A stretch of DNA of 64,000 bases from Psettodes erumei (lineage: Eukaryota > Chordata > Actinopteri > Pleuronectiformes > Psettodidae). A program made the translations under genes and the position numbers. Shown here piece by piece: positions 28,740 to 38,753 of this stretch (position 1 is its first letter; each line of letters begins with the position of its first letter). The DNA is taken from positions 1,736,001-1,800,000 of the forward strand of contig JAFBJZ010000635.1 in NCBI GenBank assembly GCA_016785225.1, given 5' to 3'. Below the pieces are notes generated by a model. It was not told where the DNA came from. It searched no databases and saw only the letters and a list, made by a program, of their open reading frames with translations.

Positions 28740-28745
28740 TTTATT
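28740..28745 (-). terminator. ripply2: Poly(A) signal AATAAA for ripply2
   Basis: This is the first AATAAA on the minus strand after the ripply2 stop, giving a 3' UTR of about 190-210 nt. Confidence 0.6.
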
Positions 28746-28930
28746 GCAATGCTGAACAAAATACAAAAGAGGTAGAAATGTTTAAGGAATAACTTACGCA
28801 TTTACATTCTTGTTTGGTATAAAAATGAAAGAAAAGATCTATTTACATATATTTACAGGAATAAATTAAGGGAAATATATATTATCACGTTGGGCAACAC
28901 TTTGCTTTCAAAGGATTCAAAGGATGACAT

Positions 28931-29466
28931 TCAGTTCAGCTCCTTCTCCGCCTGCTCCTCTTCATCGTCGCTGCCTTCATCACTGCTGGAGTCATCGTAA
29001 GGGCAGATGGTCGCTTGGACCGGATAGTTGCGCAGGAGCATTTCTGCGTCCTGGTACAGATAATCGAAACATCTCGATTTTGGCCAGTACAACCTTTAAA
29101 AAGAAAAGAACAATGAATAAAGTCCATTTACAAAGACAGTAGAAATAACGGTGAAGAATAGGCAAAGTCTACTTACTTTACTGGGTGAATGAACTGAGGC
29201 GTTTTCATGTCCTTTGCATCAGAATGGTCCCCATTCGTGGAATGAGTCTGAAAGTTAAAGTAAGCGAACTTGTTAGCCTTTTCATCCATTAAACAACGCA
29301 TGTTTAAATTTAGAGATTCCAAGACTTAAACGTTAATAAAATTGACCTTTTGTGTGTCACATTTCCCCTCTTTTCCAGTCCACGGTCTCCACAAATAGCT
29401 CTGCTGAGTAACATTGCCTCCGGTAAAAACAGAAGTTAATCCACTGTTGGTAGTGAAAGTCTCCAT
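28931..29466 (-). CDS. ripply2: Ripply2-like transcriptional repressor (Groucho/TLE and T-box adaptor)
   Basis: Three coding exons on the minus strand are 29466-29347 (ATG at 29466-29464), 29247-29177 and 29093-28931 (TGA at 28933-28931). Phases 0 and 2 match and give 117 residues, the usual Ripply size. Exon 1 carries SYLWRPWTGK, the WRPW tetrapeptide that binds Groucho/TLE. Exons 2-3 join as QFIHPVKLYWPKSR, then FDYLYQDAEMLLRNYPVQATI, the Ripply homology region that binds T-box proteins. An acidic Ser/Asp/Glu tail ends the protein. Family role: converts Tbx6-type activators to repressors or promotes their removal at somite boundaries. RIPPLY2 is preferred over RIPPLY1 and RIPPLY3 because MRAP2 is a neighbour, as in human 6q14. 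The first intron donor (AAG/GTCAAT) is weak; the second is GTAAGT. Confidence 0.92.
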
Positions 29467-29529
29467 GGCTCTCTGTGGTTGTCAGTCCTGCGTGAAGTTC
29501 TCAGAGGATGTGCAACTGAAGGTAGGAAC

Positions 29530-29543
29530 CTCCTATTTATCAG
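29530..29543 (-). promoter_or_regulatory. ripply2: TATA-like element of ripply2
   Basis: The minus strand reads CTGATAAATAGGAG, about 65-75 nt upstream of the ATG. This would place the start site near 29505. It is the only such motif close to the gene. Confidence 0.35.
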
Positions 29544-29612
29544 TGCCACGACAGACGGTGCCAAATTGCGCTTTGACGCGTCCCCAAGTGTTTCCATGCG
29601 CCACGGTTGGTG

Positions 29613-29630
29613 AGGTGTGAAATCACACTT
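29613..29630. promoter_or_regulatory. Palindromic T-box site upstream of ripply2
   Basis: AGGTGTGA, two bases, TCACACTT: two T-box half sites in inverted orientation, with one mismatch between the arms. It lies about 150 bp upstream of the ripply2 start codon. AGGTGTGA is the classic Brachyury/Tbx6 half site, and ripply genes are known targets of T-box factors in presomitic mesoderm. Confidence 0.65.
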
Positions 29631-31646
29631 CAGCAAACTCCTAACATTTGGTCACTTTCTTTCCAAATTTTGAATCTAGAATTAAAAAAAAAACGTTTCT
29701 CCTTTAGGAGTGGCCTATTTGAAACATTTTTCCAAAATGACAATATTTCTATATTTTAGATTAGATTTTAAATGGTCATTATGCGCACCCACGTTCTGCA
29801 CTGAATGCTACTTGCCAAGGGAACGCTCATACAGAAATCATTTGTAGTCCGTCAAGCCTACCAGGGGACATGATTTTCAGTGAGGTTTGACAGTAATGGA
29901 TCGAGAACCGGTTTTAGTTCGGTCTATTAAATTAAAGAGATGATTAAAAACTCGCTGAACTCTTCAACCCCTTCACCTTTCTCTGTCCGCTGAGCCATTT
30001 GGATGTGAGGTGTAAAGAAACACGTGCCCTACTGCCATCACCTGCTGAGGGGCTGATGGCAGAGGGCTCGTGTGAGTGTGTGTGTGTGTGTGTGGGGGGG
30101 GGCACGCGTCATCCTTTTATGCATGCAACAGCGTAGTGTGTGTGCGTGTGTGTATAGAGTCGGGCGTTAATGGCACATCATCACCTCAGCAGATGCGAAG
30201 CTTGAATGCATCACACTGCCATAAGGAAAACCTTAAGGAAAAGGAAAAGGAGCTACACATATTTAAACACACATATTTAAATACCTTCTGTGATCTCTAC
30301 ATTTAACCTTCACTTAGACTAGTGCCGTTTCCTCGTATTTCACCGTTAGGGGGCAGTGTGGAGCTACATGCTGGGATGAAATGATCATGGGGACATCGTA
30401 ATATCTGATGCCTCTGTTAAATTTGACCAGTTTCTGCTCAAAATGCTGTATAAGAGCACAGTGGACTCCACATAGACACTGTCATCAGCTGACTTAAAGC
30501 TAATATGTGCCACATTTGCAAGTACCAAAGGCTTAAAGGTAGTGGGCCTATGGTGGTGGTGTCTGTGTTTAAAAGATGAACCATGCGTGACCAGTATTGA
30601 ATTTCTTTGCCCACCATAGCTTCATTCTCAACACTCGTCTTCAGGGAACAGGAAGTCAAAGCTTTGCGCTAATAAGGTCTCCAAAGACCTATTTCACTCT
30701 CTTTTTCTTTCACTTTTTCAATCTCTCTCATAAGTCTCTTTTTCTGCTTTGGAGCTAATTGGACTCACTATGCTCTGTTCTGTAGCTGGCCTCCTCTGTG
30801 TCTTTGATGCTTTTGCTATCCTTTGAACTATAATGGTAAAAAAATATATATGGAAACATTACATGCTTTTGCCATTCAAGCACATTATGTAAAAACATGA
30901 CCTTTTCCATTATATGCTCAAGCCAGCCAGATAGAGGCAGTACTTAGCAGTACTAGCATAAAAAGTTTTTTGTATTTTTTTAAAACCACACAATATAGTG
31001 AAATCAGGTGAGCATTTTAAAGGTGTTTTGTGTTTTTTCTTCAATACTGGTTATCAAAAAACATTCACTCTGTGTGTTATGTAGTGACAGCAGTGTAAAG
31101 AATATTGAAAAAAGAAAAATACAAAAAGAAGCAGGAACAGGAAATGTGACATCTGTCACCCCTAACTGAAGCAAAATTGTAAATGAAATTCCCTGCCAAG
31201 GCACCATAAAGAACACAACCCACCACACACATACAAACACACATGCCTGGGGCATAGTATATTATAGCAATTTTTTACATTTTCATTACACACTAAATTA
31301 CGAGAAAAAAATATAACACAACAAAACTAAAACATATTATGGAAAAAATTAGATAATATAGTAAGGATTCAAATATTAGGATTATTTTTGTTGCACCAAA
31401 GCACTTATTTCTACAGAGTCTCAGTGATTATTTTTGTATATATTTCATTTTATATTTCAGATGGAGCTTGGGTTGGGCCATCTGTGATGCAAGCACGTAA
31501 GTTAGCCTTGCGAGGACTTGCCTGGAGGGACGCATGGGCCAGCAACATTTACAGCTCATCGATGAGCAGTCTGGCATGGGTTAGATTCACATCCATGTTG
31601 TTCTTCTCATCTCATTTGACACTGTTGTTGTCATCAGCCCTTGCTA
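29631..31646. other. Intergenic between ripply2 promoter and solo LTR
   Basis: This stretch holds a further T-box-like half site and an E-box near 30008-30026 (AGGTGTAA followed by CACGTG), which could extend the ripply2 promoter. It also holds a (GT)n/G-run at 30076-30102. The rest is AT-rich. A splice-site-bounded 38-bp segment at 31459-31496 is discussed in the findings. No gene was supported. Confidence 0.5.
30076..30102. repeat. (GT)n microsatellite plus G-run
   Basis: A GT dinucleotide tract followed by nine consecutive G residues. Confidence 0.93.
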
Positions 31647-31651
31647 TCTTG

Positions 31652-32083
31652 TGTGATGGCCCAGGATGGGCGTGGCTTTCCGGGTTGCTTCTCCCTTGCT
31701 CTCAGGTGTTGACAGGAGGCGTGGCTGTTTTCCCTGACAGGCAGATGAGACACACCTGACACTCATCAGCAATCACTCTGCCTCCCTACCAAAACCCAGC
31801 TCTCCATTCACTTGGTGCCAGATGATTGCCTTGCGACATCCAGCGTTCTTTGACCACGATCCCGACCACTGCTACGTCCCTGACCACGATCTCGACCTCG
31901 GCTACATCCTCGACCACGACTACATCTACGCCAACCTCCCGGAAGAGTTGGCACCAGCTACACCACGTGTGCGACTCTTCAGGGATTTTCCTTGCACTGT
32001 TTTCCTTGCTGGAAACCAATAAAAACTCGAACTGTGTGCCTCTGGTCTCTTGCACTTTTTGGTCCAAAAACACCGCCGTGTCA
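31652..32083 (+). mobile_element. Solo LTR of a retrotransposon (probably Ty3/Gypsy type)
   Basis: This 432-bp unit begins TGTGATGGCC and ends CCGTGTCA, so it has the TG...CA termini of an LTR. It is flanked by an identical 5-bp target-site duplication, TCTTG (31647-31651 and 32084-32088). An AATAAA lies at 32018-32023, about 60 bp before the end, as expected in an LTR. It contains 30-bp tandem units at 31850-31930. No second LTR, primer-binding site or gag/pol remains nearby, so it is a recombined solo LTR. Open frames inside it on both strands are incidental. The intact duplication suggests a fairly recent insertion. Confidence 0.85.
31850..31930. repeat. 30-bp tandem units inside the solo LTR
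   Basis: Two full units (31850-31879, 31880-31909) and a partial third (31910-31930) share the core TTGACCACGATC / CTGACCACGATC / TCGACCACGAC. Confidence 0.8.
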
Positions 32084-32116
32084 TCTTGTCCCTGAGCACA
32101 TGGTTCAGTGCTTGGA

Positions 32117-32122
32117 TTTATT
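32117..32122 (-). terminator. AATAAA overlapping the stop codon of the coiled-coil gene
   Basis: The minus strand reads GAAGAATAAATCC. The TAA stop at 32120-32118 lies within an AATAAA hexamer, so a very short 3' UTR is possible. The solo LTR begins just beyond, in the opposite orientation. Confidence 0.35.
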
Positions 32123-33200
32123 CTTCCAGGACAGACCTTTCAGACCAAGCAGCACCCTTCTCAGCTACTGCGACTTTGTGCGCCTCCTCCATACTCTCAA
32201 AATCCTGGAGTTCTTTGCGAAGCTCCAGAATTTTGCTGAGGAGAGCTGAATTGTCTTGAATAATGCCTTCTTTAGCCAATTTAATTTCTTCAAACTCCCT
32301 GCGTAAAGCTTCCTGTTGTGTAAGTTTGTTTTGGAGGTCCTGTATATCCTGCATATAGATGGCCTTTTCCTGGTTGATGGCACGTATCTGAGATTTGAAG
32401 GCATTGTATGCCTCAAGCCAAGGTCTCACACTTTCATACTGCTCTTTGAGGTCTTGGACACGACACTCCAGGTAGTACTTGTGGTGCATCATTTCCAATT
32501 TGGCAGATTTTAATGCTGAGTATTGGGCCTTCATTTCTGCTTCATCTTTTAGCTTTTCTTTCAGTTCATTAACCTTTTGATACAGATTGCCAATATGTCG
32601 CCTCAAAGCATGGTTCTCCTCATGCTTTGTTCTGCATTTGATCTCTATGTCATCTTGCTCTGAGGTTTTCTTCAGGAGGCCCTGAATCTTCTTTTGGAGC
32701 ACAATATTTTGCTGGATCAGGGTTTTGTTTTCCCTTTTCACCACATTATATTCCTCCTCCCATCTTTGCTGATTCTGAAGTCTCCTGTTCACCTCTACAA
32801 CAACTTGTTCGAGGTTCCTATTGCTTTGGATGAGGTTTTGCTTTTCTTCTTCAGCAGACCTCAGTTTTTCCACCAGGGCTATTTGGACCTTAAGTTGAAC
32901 ATGAGAACTGTCAAATTGTCGTTTCAGTGCTTTGTTCAATGCCCTGGCTTTTTCTTGCTCAGCTTTTAGCTGGTTGTATTTTGCATGCAAGTCTTGGCCA
33001 TTTTCAAGCCTACTTTGCAGTTCATGTATTTGGAGACTCAAGATGTGATTTTGCTGGTTTATGGCATCTATTTCTCCACTCACAGTACAGAAGTCGAAGG
33101 CGGTGCTTCTTTGTTCCTTTATGTCATTCATAAGTAGGCTGGTTTCCCCATTATCCTCCTGCGGAATTTTGGACGCACGTCGAAACCTTTTGCAAAACAT
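32118..33200 (-). CDS. Intronless coiled-coil protein of eight 38-residue repeats, family unknown
   Basis: The longest frame outside the named genes: 360 residues from ATG 33200-33198, with the frame open back to 33248 where an in-frame TAG precedes it. I do not recognise the family. After a basic N-terminus (MFCKRFRRASK), residues 37-340 are almost all predicted coiled coil. Eight units of exactly 38 residues start at 37, 75, 113, 151, 189, 227, 265 and 303. Unit position 1 is usually Tyr/Phe, position 5 is Lys in five units, position 15 is Asn in five units, position 22 is Ile/Val (once Phe) and position 25 is mostly Leu. There is no signal peptide or membrane segment. It could be a single-exon gene, a processed retrocopy of a larger coiled-coil gene, or the last exon of a spliced gene, because acceptor-like sites lie just upstream. 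Thirty-eight residues fit four heptads plus a decad. It ends 30 bp from the solo LTR's target duplication. Confidence 0.6.
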   Translation of the reverse strand: MFCKRFRRASKIPQEDNGETSLLMNDIKEQRSTAFDFCTVSGEIDAINQQNHILSLQIHELQSRLENGQDLHAKYNQLKAEQEKARALNKALKRQFDSSHVQLKVQIALVEKLRSAEEEKQNLIQSNRNLEQVVVEVNRRLQNQQRWEEEYNVVKRENKTLIQQNIVLQKKIQGLLKKTSEQDDIEIKCRTKHEENHALRRHIGNLYQKVNELKEKLKDEAEMKAQYSALKSAKLEMMHHKYYLECRVQDLKEQYESVRPWLEAYNAFKSQIRAINQEKAIYMQDIQDLQNKLTQQEALRREFEEIKLAKEGIIQDNSALLSKILELRKELQDFESMEEAHKVAVAEKGAAWSERSVLEE

Positions 33201-33287
33201 TTCAGCTACTTCTGTACACCTGTGTTGGCTAAAAGGTCTGTAGAGCAACTACACTTATCAGTATTAAGGAGATAATACACTACAAAC

Positions 33288-33313
33288 ATCAAAGGACAGT
33301 GATGTCCTTTGAT
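33288..33313. promoter_or_regulatory. Perfect 11-bp inverted repeat upstream of the coiled-coil gene
   Basis: ATCAAAGGACA and TGTCCTTTGAT are separated by four bases. A third copy of TCAAAGGACA lies at about 33343. Each arm contains the TCF/LEF-like core ATCAAAGG. It sits about 90-115 bp 5' of the gene's ATG, a promoter-proximal position. Confidence 0.4.
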
Positions 33314-36300
33314 CTTTTCTGTGAAAGGAAGTGACATCATATTCAAAGGACACTGATCATGTTGTCATGGGTACAAACTTGGTTGATTTTTTTCAATCTG
33401 GAGCAGCTTGCATCTTTTGAATTCGGCATCTGGGGTGCTTCTGTCAGTCTGCTTATCTGTTCATGCTGACTCTTTATGCTCAAAATTCTACTTTTTTTTG
33501 AAGTGCAGTCTTAAAAAGGATGTAGGTTTTAGAAAGTGTCCACTTTAGAGTAGCGGTTTTCCAGCATGTTGCATTCACACACACTAAAAATGGGCTAAAT
33601 AACAAGGTCAATCATTCTGGTGGTAATCCAGGAAGAAGACATTATCTTGTATTGGCTTACTCCATTAACTATAGAGAAGTAATAATGGGTGAGATGGAGA
33701 TAAAGAGAAGCAGATGAGCTGCAGACAGGTTTTCAAAAATAGGGACATGTCTGTCTTTGAAAGTGTCTTTGAAAGAAACAGACAATCAGACAATCTTTCA
33801 GTGTATCTGTCATAGATACACTTCCACTTTTGTCCTTTTCTCTGGCTTCTTATTCATAGGTCATACTCTTTTTAGCCCAAGTCATTGAAATTTTGTTCAA
33901 AAAAAAAATGTTTCCATGGCAACTGTCCAAACACAAATAACATATTTTTAAAGCAATTTGTTTTCTGATGCCTTGTCCTTTAATATTCACTTATTGGAAC
34001 ATGACTATAAATCCCATATTTAGATAAATGTTTCCCCCCAAATGAATGTGTTCTTATTTTTGCAGTTGAAGTCAAGTTTCACATAGCAAACTCTTGCTGA
34101 GTTTTTTCAGCCACTAGATTTTCCCCAATGGGCTCCTGTAATGAATCAGTTTGTGAAACAGTCAGATCGATGTCATAATCTGTGACAGTGAATAGGAAAC
34201 AGTCTTAGCCACGCTCCAGTGGGAACAGTGTTGCTCATGTTGATGTTTTCCTTGGAAATCAGGTGGGCAATCACTCATCCTGGGTTACTGATAAAAAAAT
34301 TAAAATAAAAATGAGAAGATATCTTTGTACGACATGAATCTTATAGAATTTTTCATTTATTTGTAATGACTGTAGAATATGAGTGAAAATGTTTTCCAAC
34401 TAGCTGTAACAGGATCCTCCAAACACACATGTTCAAGAACTTGGAAAGATAAGGAAATTAGGAATTTGAAGGATTTTAAGTGCCTTACAAAGTTTTGAAT
34501 CTGCTGTTCTCTGCACTGATGAATATGGCGGACTGTGCAGGCTTAGCATCTCTGTGACACTTTTGCAGGCTCTGTTTGATGGTCATTAACATTTCATCAA
34601 AATACAATCTAACACAAAAGAATACACATTGGAGGAGTCAGCAGGCAATCTGTTGTCAGTACTTTAGAGTCTAATTCTTGTTTTGGTGTCCAGTATTTAA
34701 ACTTGAGAAATTAAATTAGTGCAATATGATTTTTCCCCATTGCAGAGACACACTATTCTGAAAGGCCTTGAACCTGGTAATGTCTTTTTTAATCCAATTT
34801 CACTGTACTGATGTGAGATACTGTGTCAGTTTCATTTCATGTTTTCATTTTAAATTGGACATTTTTTTGTTTGAACCATCCTTTAGAGAACACCCAATGA
34901 TCAATGGCTACTTAGGCATCAGAGCTTAGAGGCAGTTCACATCAACTATAAGTCATTCATCCATTCACATCTGTTGGGGCAGGTTAATGTACCCTGTTTG
35001 GTATTCAAATCCTCAAACCCCCAGGAGCTGTAACTCAGTAAGCGTATGGTACACAATCATTTAACACTCGCCTGAGATACAAAGTTTTGTGGTCAATGTA
35101 ATGTGATGTCTTGATGAACTCATCACCTACACGTATTCAGATGGCATTCCATGAACTTATATTCTGAGAATGGCTATCGCAGAAGGTCAAACTGTTCAAG
35201 ATCCTGGAGAAATAATTGAAGTCCCAAGTGTTCCCTTGGAAACCATCGGCTGTGGTAAAACCCACTGGACGTTGAAGCAGGCCAGATTCAGAGAAAAACA
35301 TTAGGGAAAAAAGCATAGTGTAAATTGAATAGCAAACTATAATGCATGACCCAGTACATTAATATATGTTAAACTAAGAGTCTATACCAGCAACAGACTG
35401 TATCTTGTTTTCAATGCTTATGATGCTCCAATTGAAGAAACATAAATCGGTCATTATTTTGTAATTCATTATGGAATTTAGAACCAGAATAAAAATCTCT
35501 TATGGTGTCATCCCTCTTCCATTAATTCATGCATAATTAATTGATCCACCACCACCTGCACTCTCTCTTGCTCTCTTTTTATTTCTGTCACTGATTTACA
35601 GAGCAAAGACTTAAATCCCAAAGCAAAGGGTCAAGATGACCCATGCCCCATCCTTTTTCCTTCCTCTGCACTGGAGATTAATTTCCGGTAACACTCAATA
35701 TGCAGCAGCGTTTTGGGTTCATGGTAACAAAATAAGATTTGGGTGGCTCATCCATCAGAGCTGAGGCACTGAAAAAACAGGCACTTGTGGGATTTAATGT
35801 AGATGACAAAAGCAGAAGAGAGGATCTTTTGAGTTTCATCACAGATTAATAAAGGGAAACAGTGTCTGATGAACAATGAATTTAAGCTTGTGGAGATGGG
35901 AACAAGTTGCTGGTTTTTCATTTATGATGCAATAAATGAGTAAATTGCCATTTAATTTTTTCCTTCTCTTTGGAAGAGATAGACATGAATTTTAAAAAAG
36001 ACAGGGTGGAACGAGGGATGAATAAGACAGCTCAACTGCAAGGCTAAATCATGAGCATTCAAGGATGACATCCATGGCAGTGAATTATTCCTTGCACGTA
36101 GCAACAATGCTGATACAGAACCCATGAATATTTCATTTTTATCTATTTTGGAGTGCGGAATGTTTCTATCTCCAGTTCACAAATGGACAGCTTCAGAGCA
36201 GCCAGAGTGGTGGGTGGCAGTGGCTGTAAAGCTCAAGAAGGTTTGTGACCAGAATGTTGTCGGGCGAAATGGGCACACAAAGTGAAAGTAAATAAGAAAC

Positions 36301-38753
36301 AACTGTGGAAAAATGTATTAGTTCACATAAGTACACACAAACACAGTGTACCGAAGTGTGAGTGTGAAGCGGAGTGTGGATAAAACATATATATATATAT
36401 ATATGCTCTTGCTTATAAAAGCCAGAAAAATCTTCTCCCCTCTGTTTCTTTCTGGTCGAGAACTGTCTGGGTAAAACAGGCAGATATACTTTAATGTGTA
36501 ATAGTGTTGAATCTCAGTCAGTGCAAGCCTCCATGTGGTGAGTCAGGGAGGGCAGCACCCAGCGGTCAGGGACATTTACATGCATCGCAGATCCGCGGGC
36601 TCTTCAGAGGAGGTTTACCTCACATCAGTTTTGGACTCTGTGTTTCAAGAACTGTCAGTAATAGGCTATGCCCTTCATTATACAGTAGATTGCAGCAAGA
36701 CCATTAAAATGGGTTGCAACACGCAAGCTTAATTAAATCATCAGGGCACTGTGTCAGAAATGTATGTTAAAACGTGTGATTCAGAAAGCTGTTTAAAGCC
36801 TATTACCGTAGTGAATGAATGGATGCCTGAGGTTGGCTCTGCTTGGTGGTTGTGAACACCGGTGTCTGGGTACACATCCACGGGGAAGTCTAATTGAGGC
36901 CTAAGAGGTACTTCACAAAGAAAGTAATGCAGGACTACTAATGAAGCCTGTCGCCTGAGTGGAGCTTTGTCAAAGAAGGGAAATAAACAGAGGGCTTTTG
37001 GTTATTAAGGTGTTTTAGAGTTTTAATACTCAAGCGGACACACGCTCACACTATCAAACTCTCATCAGTGAGAGTTGTATGCACCCTTTCAACAACCTTT
37101 CACCTCCTAAAAACGACAGATGATCAGTCCACACAGATATACTGTATATGTGCACATGGTGGCTGGCAAATTACAAAAATGTATCCTTCAGAAAAACTAC
37201 AATGGCATTACTCAGACATTAACACTGAGAGCTAAAAATAGATTTATGTTGCACCTTACCAGCAGATCATGAGCAAGTTATTTGAACACATTATGAAACA
37301 TACTCTGCCTGATTTTATGACAATTCCCATTTCAACAAAGCTTGAATAACTATATGATGAAATTACTGGGATTTTGACAATTGATGTAACAACACTGGAA
37401 CCTTTAGGGCAAAATAAAAAGAGCATTTAACAATTTGAGCATTCTACTGACATTTTAAAATTTTGATTTTGGTTTGTTGTAACACATCACTTTGATTGTT
37501 GTCCATTTGCATAGGCCTGCATCTTGTACATTAAATTCCTCTGCCAAAATAATGCACTGTCAATATTATTAGCCTAGATAGTGTGGACAGGACCACCTCA
37601 GGTACATGAAATCCTGAGACATGAGAATAGAATCAGAATTAATCAATAGCTAACAATTTTGTTCCCAAATAACCCCGAGTCAATGAATAGTTCATTTTAA
37701 ATCATGCTGCTCGTTAATAGCATGTAATCAGTTGGAATCAGTTGTGTAATCAGTTCCTTGAGGTTTGTGGATCTGACCACTAATGAATCATTCCAGATTA
37801 ACTTGGTCAGACTTTTGTATTATTATTCTTGCATGGTTCTGAGGAGAGGGGTGTTAAAAAATAGAACTTGTGAATAGAACTGTGGTTTCCACTTCATTTT
37901 CACTCTTATTACCTACATGTCAGCATTATTTGTTATTTTTAATGAAAAAAATCAATATTGATAGCTAATTCTTTTTAGTTCCTCGGGTTTCAGGATGTTG
38001 AGCTGTTATCTGTCCAAATATATAATTTCATATTTAAACATTAAACAGACTAGCCTTTCAAAAAGTACATTTTTCATTCATGTTGTGTGAATATGTGAAA
38101 TATTTGTATGCACCTGCGATATATTAACATCTCACATAAATGGCACCTTTCAACTATTTCAGTCACAGTCTTAAAAACAATTGATGAATGAATTACATTT
38201 CAATTCAAATAAGACCTTACTATTGCTCAAGAACGAAAAGCTGCACTGGAAACTCCTCATGTAGCTATTGGAGGGAATCGTCATCCCACACCCACCTACA
38301 AGAGACTCAGTTACCGGTTCAACTGAGCGATTTCTGCAGTGTGATCTCAGTATCCCAGTGAGTGAGTGAGCCACCAGTGTGGAGGACGTTGGATAACGGA
38401 GATGCGCACCGAAGAGCTCGCCAATAGACTGCTGCTTCGCGACCGTGGACAAGGATGGATTGAGTTTTTTGCGGCATAAAGCGATGCATCTTCCTGCTCT
38501 TCATCACCTCTCTGCCACCTTTTTTAATTCCATTACGCGGACATAACCTCTTCGGAATCCCCCACATCCACAGGCTGCGGACTTCTTGGCAACAGCAGCA
38601 GCAGCAGCAGAAGCGAGGTTTCGCGTTTCCGGAGATTGTGGTTTGTAAACTTTATATGTGTGGTAACCTGAACCATTTTTATAGCCTATTCGCTGGATTG
38701 ACGTGATTTATTTTCTGTTTTCAAGGTACGAAAAATAACAACCCCGGTCTGAA
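33314..38753. other. Intergenic between coiled-coil gene and mrap2
   Basis: Mostly AT-rich with no gene recognised. (AT)9 lies at 36387-36404. A more complex block at about 36780-37010 may be regulatory. Positions 38340-38753 are GC-richer, with a CAG run near 38590-38612, and probably hold the mrap2 promoter and 5' UTR. An acceptor-like CTGTTTTCAAG ends at 38725, 28 bases before the mrap2 ATG, so a non-coding first exon upstream is likely. Confidence 0.5.
36387..36404. repeat. (AT)9 microsatellite
   Basis: Nine uninterrupted AT dinucleotides. Confidence 0.93.

Noticed and set aside
31786..32095. Overlapping 60-95-codon frames on both strands
   Set aside because: They lie inside the solo LTR and reflect its 30-bp tandem units. 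No retroelement protein domain is present.
34063..34092. Sequence resembling a Tc1/mariner terminal inverted repeat (CAGTTGAAGTC...)
   Set aside because: Only about eleven bases match, and I found no matching inverted end or transposase remnant nearby.
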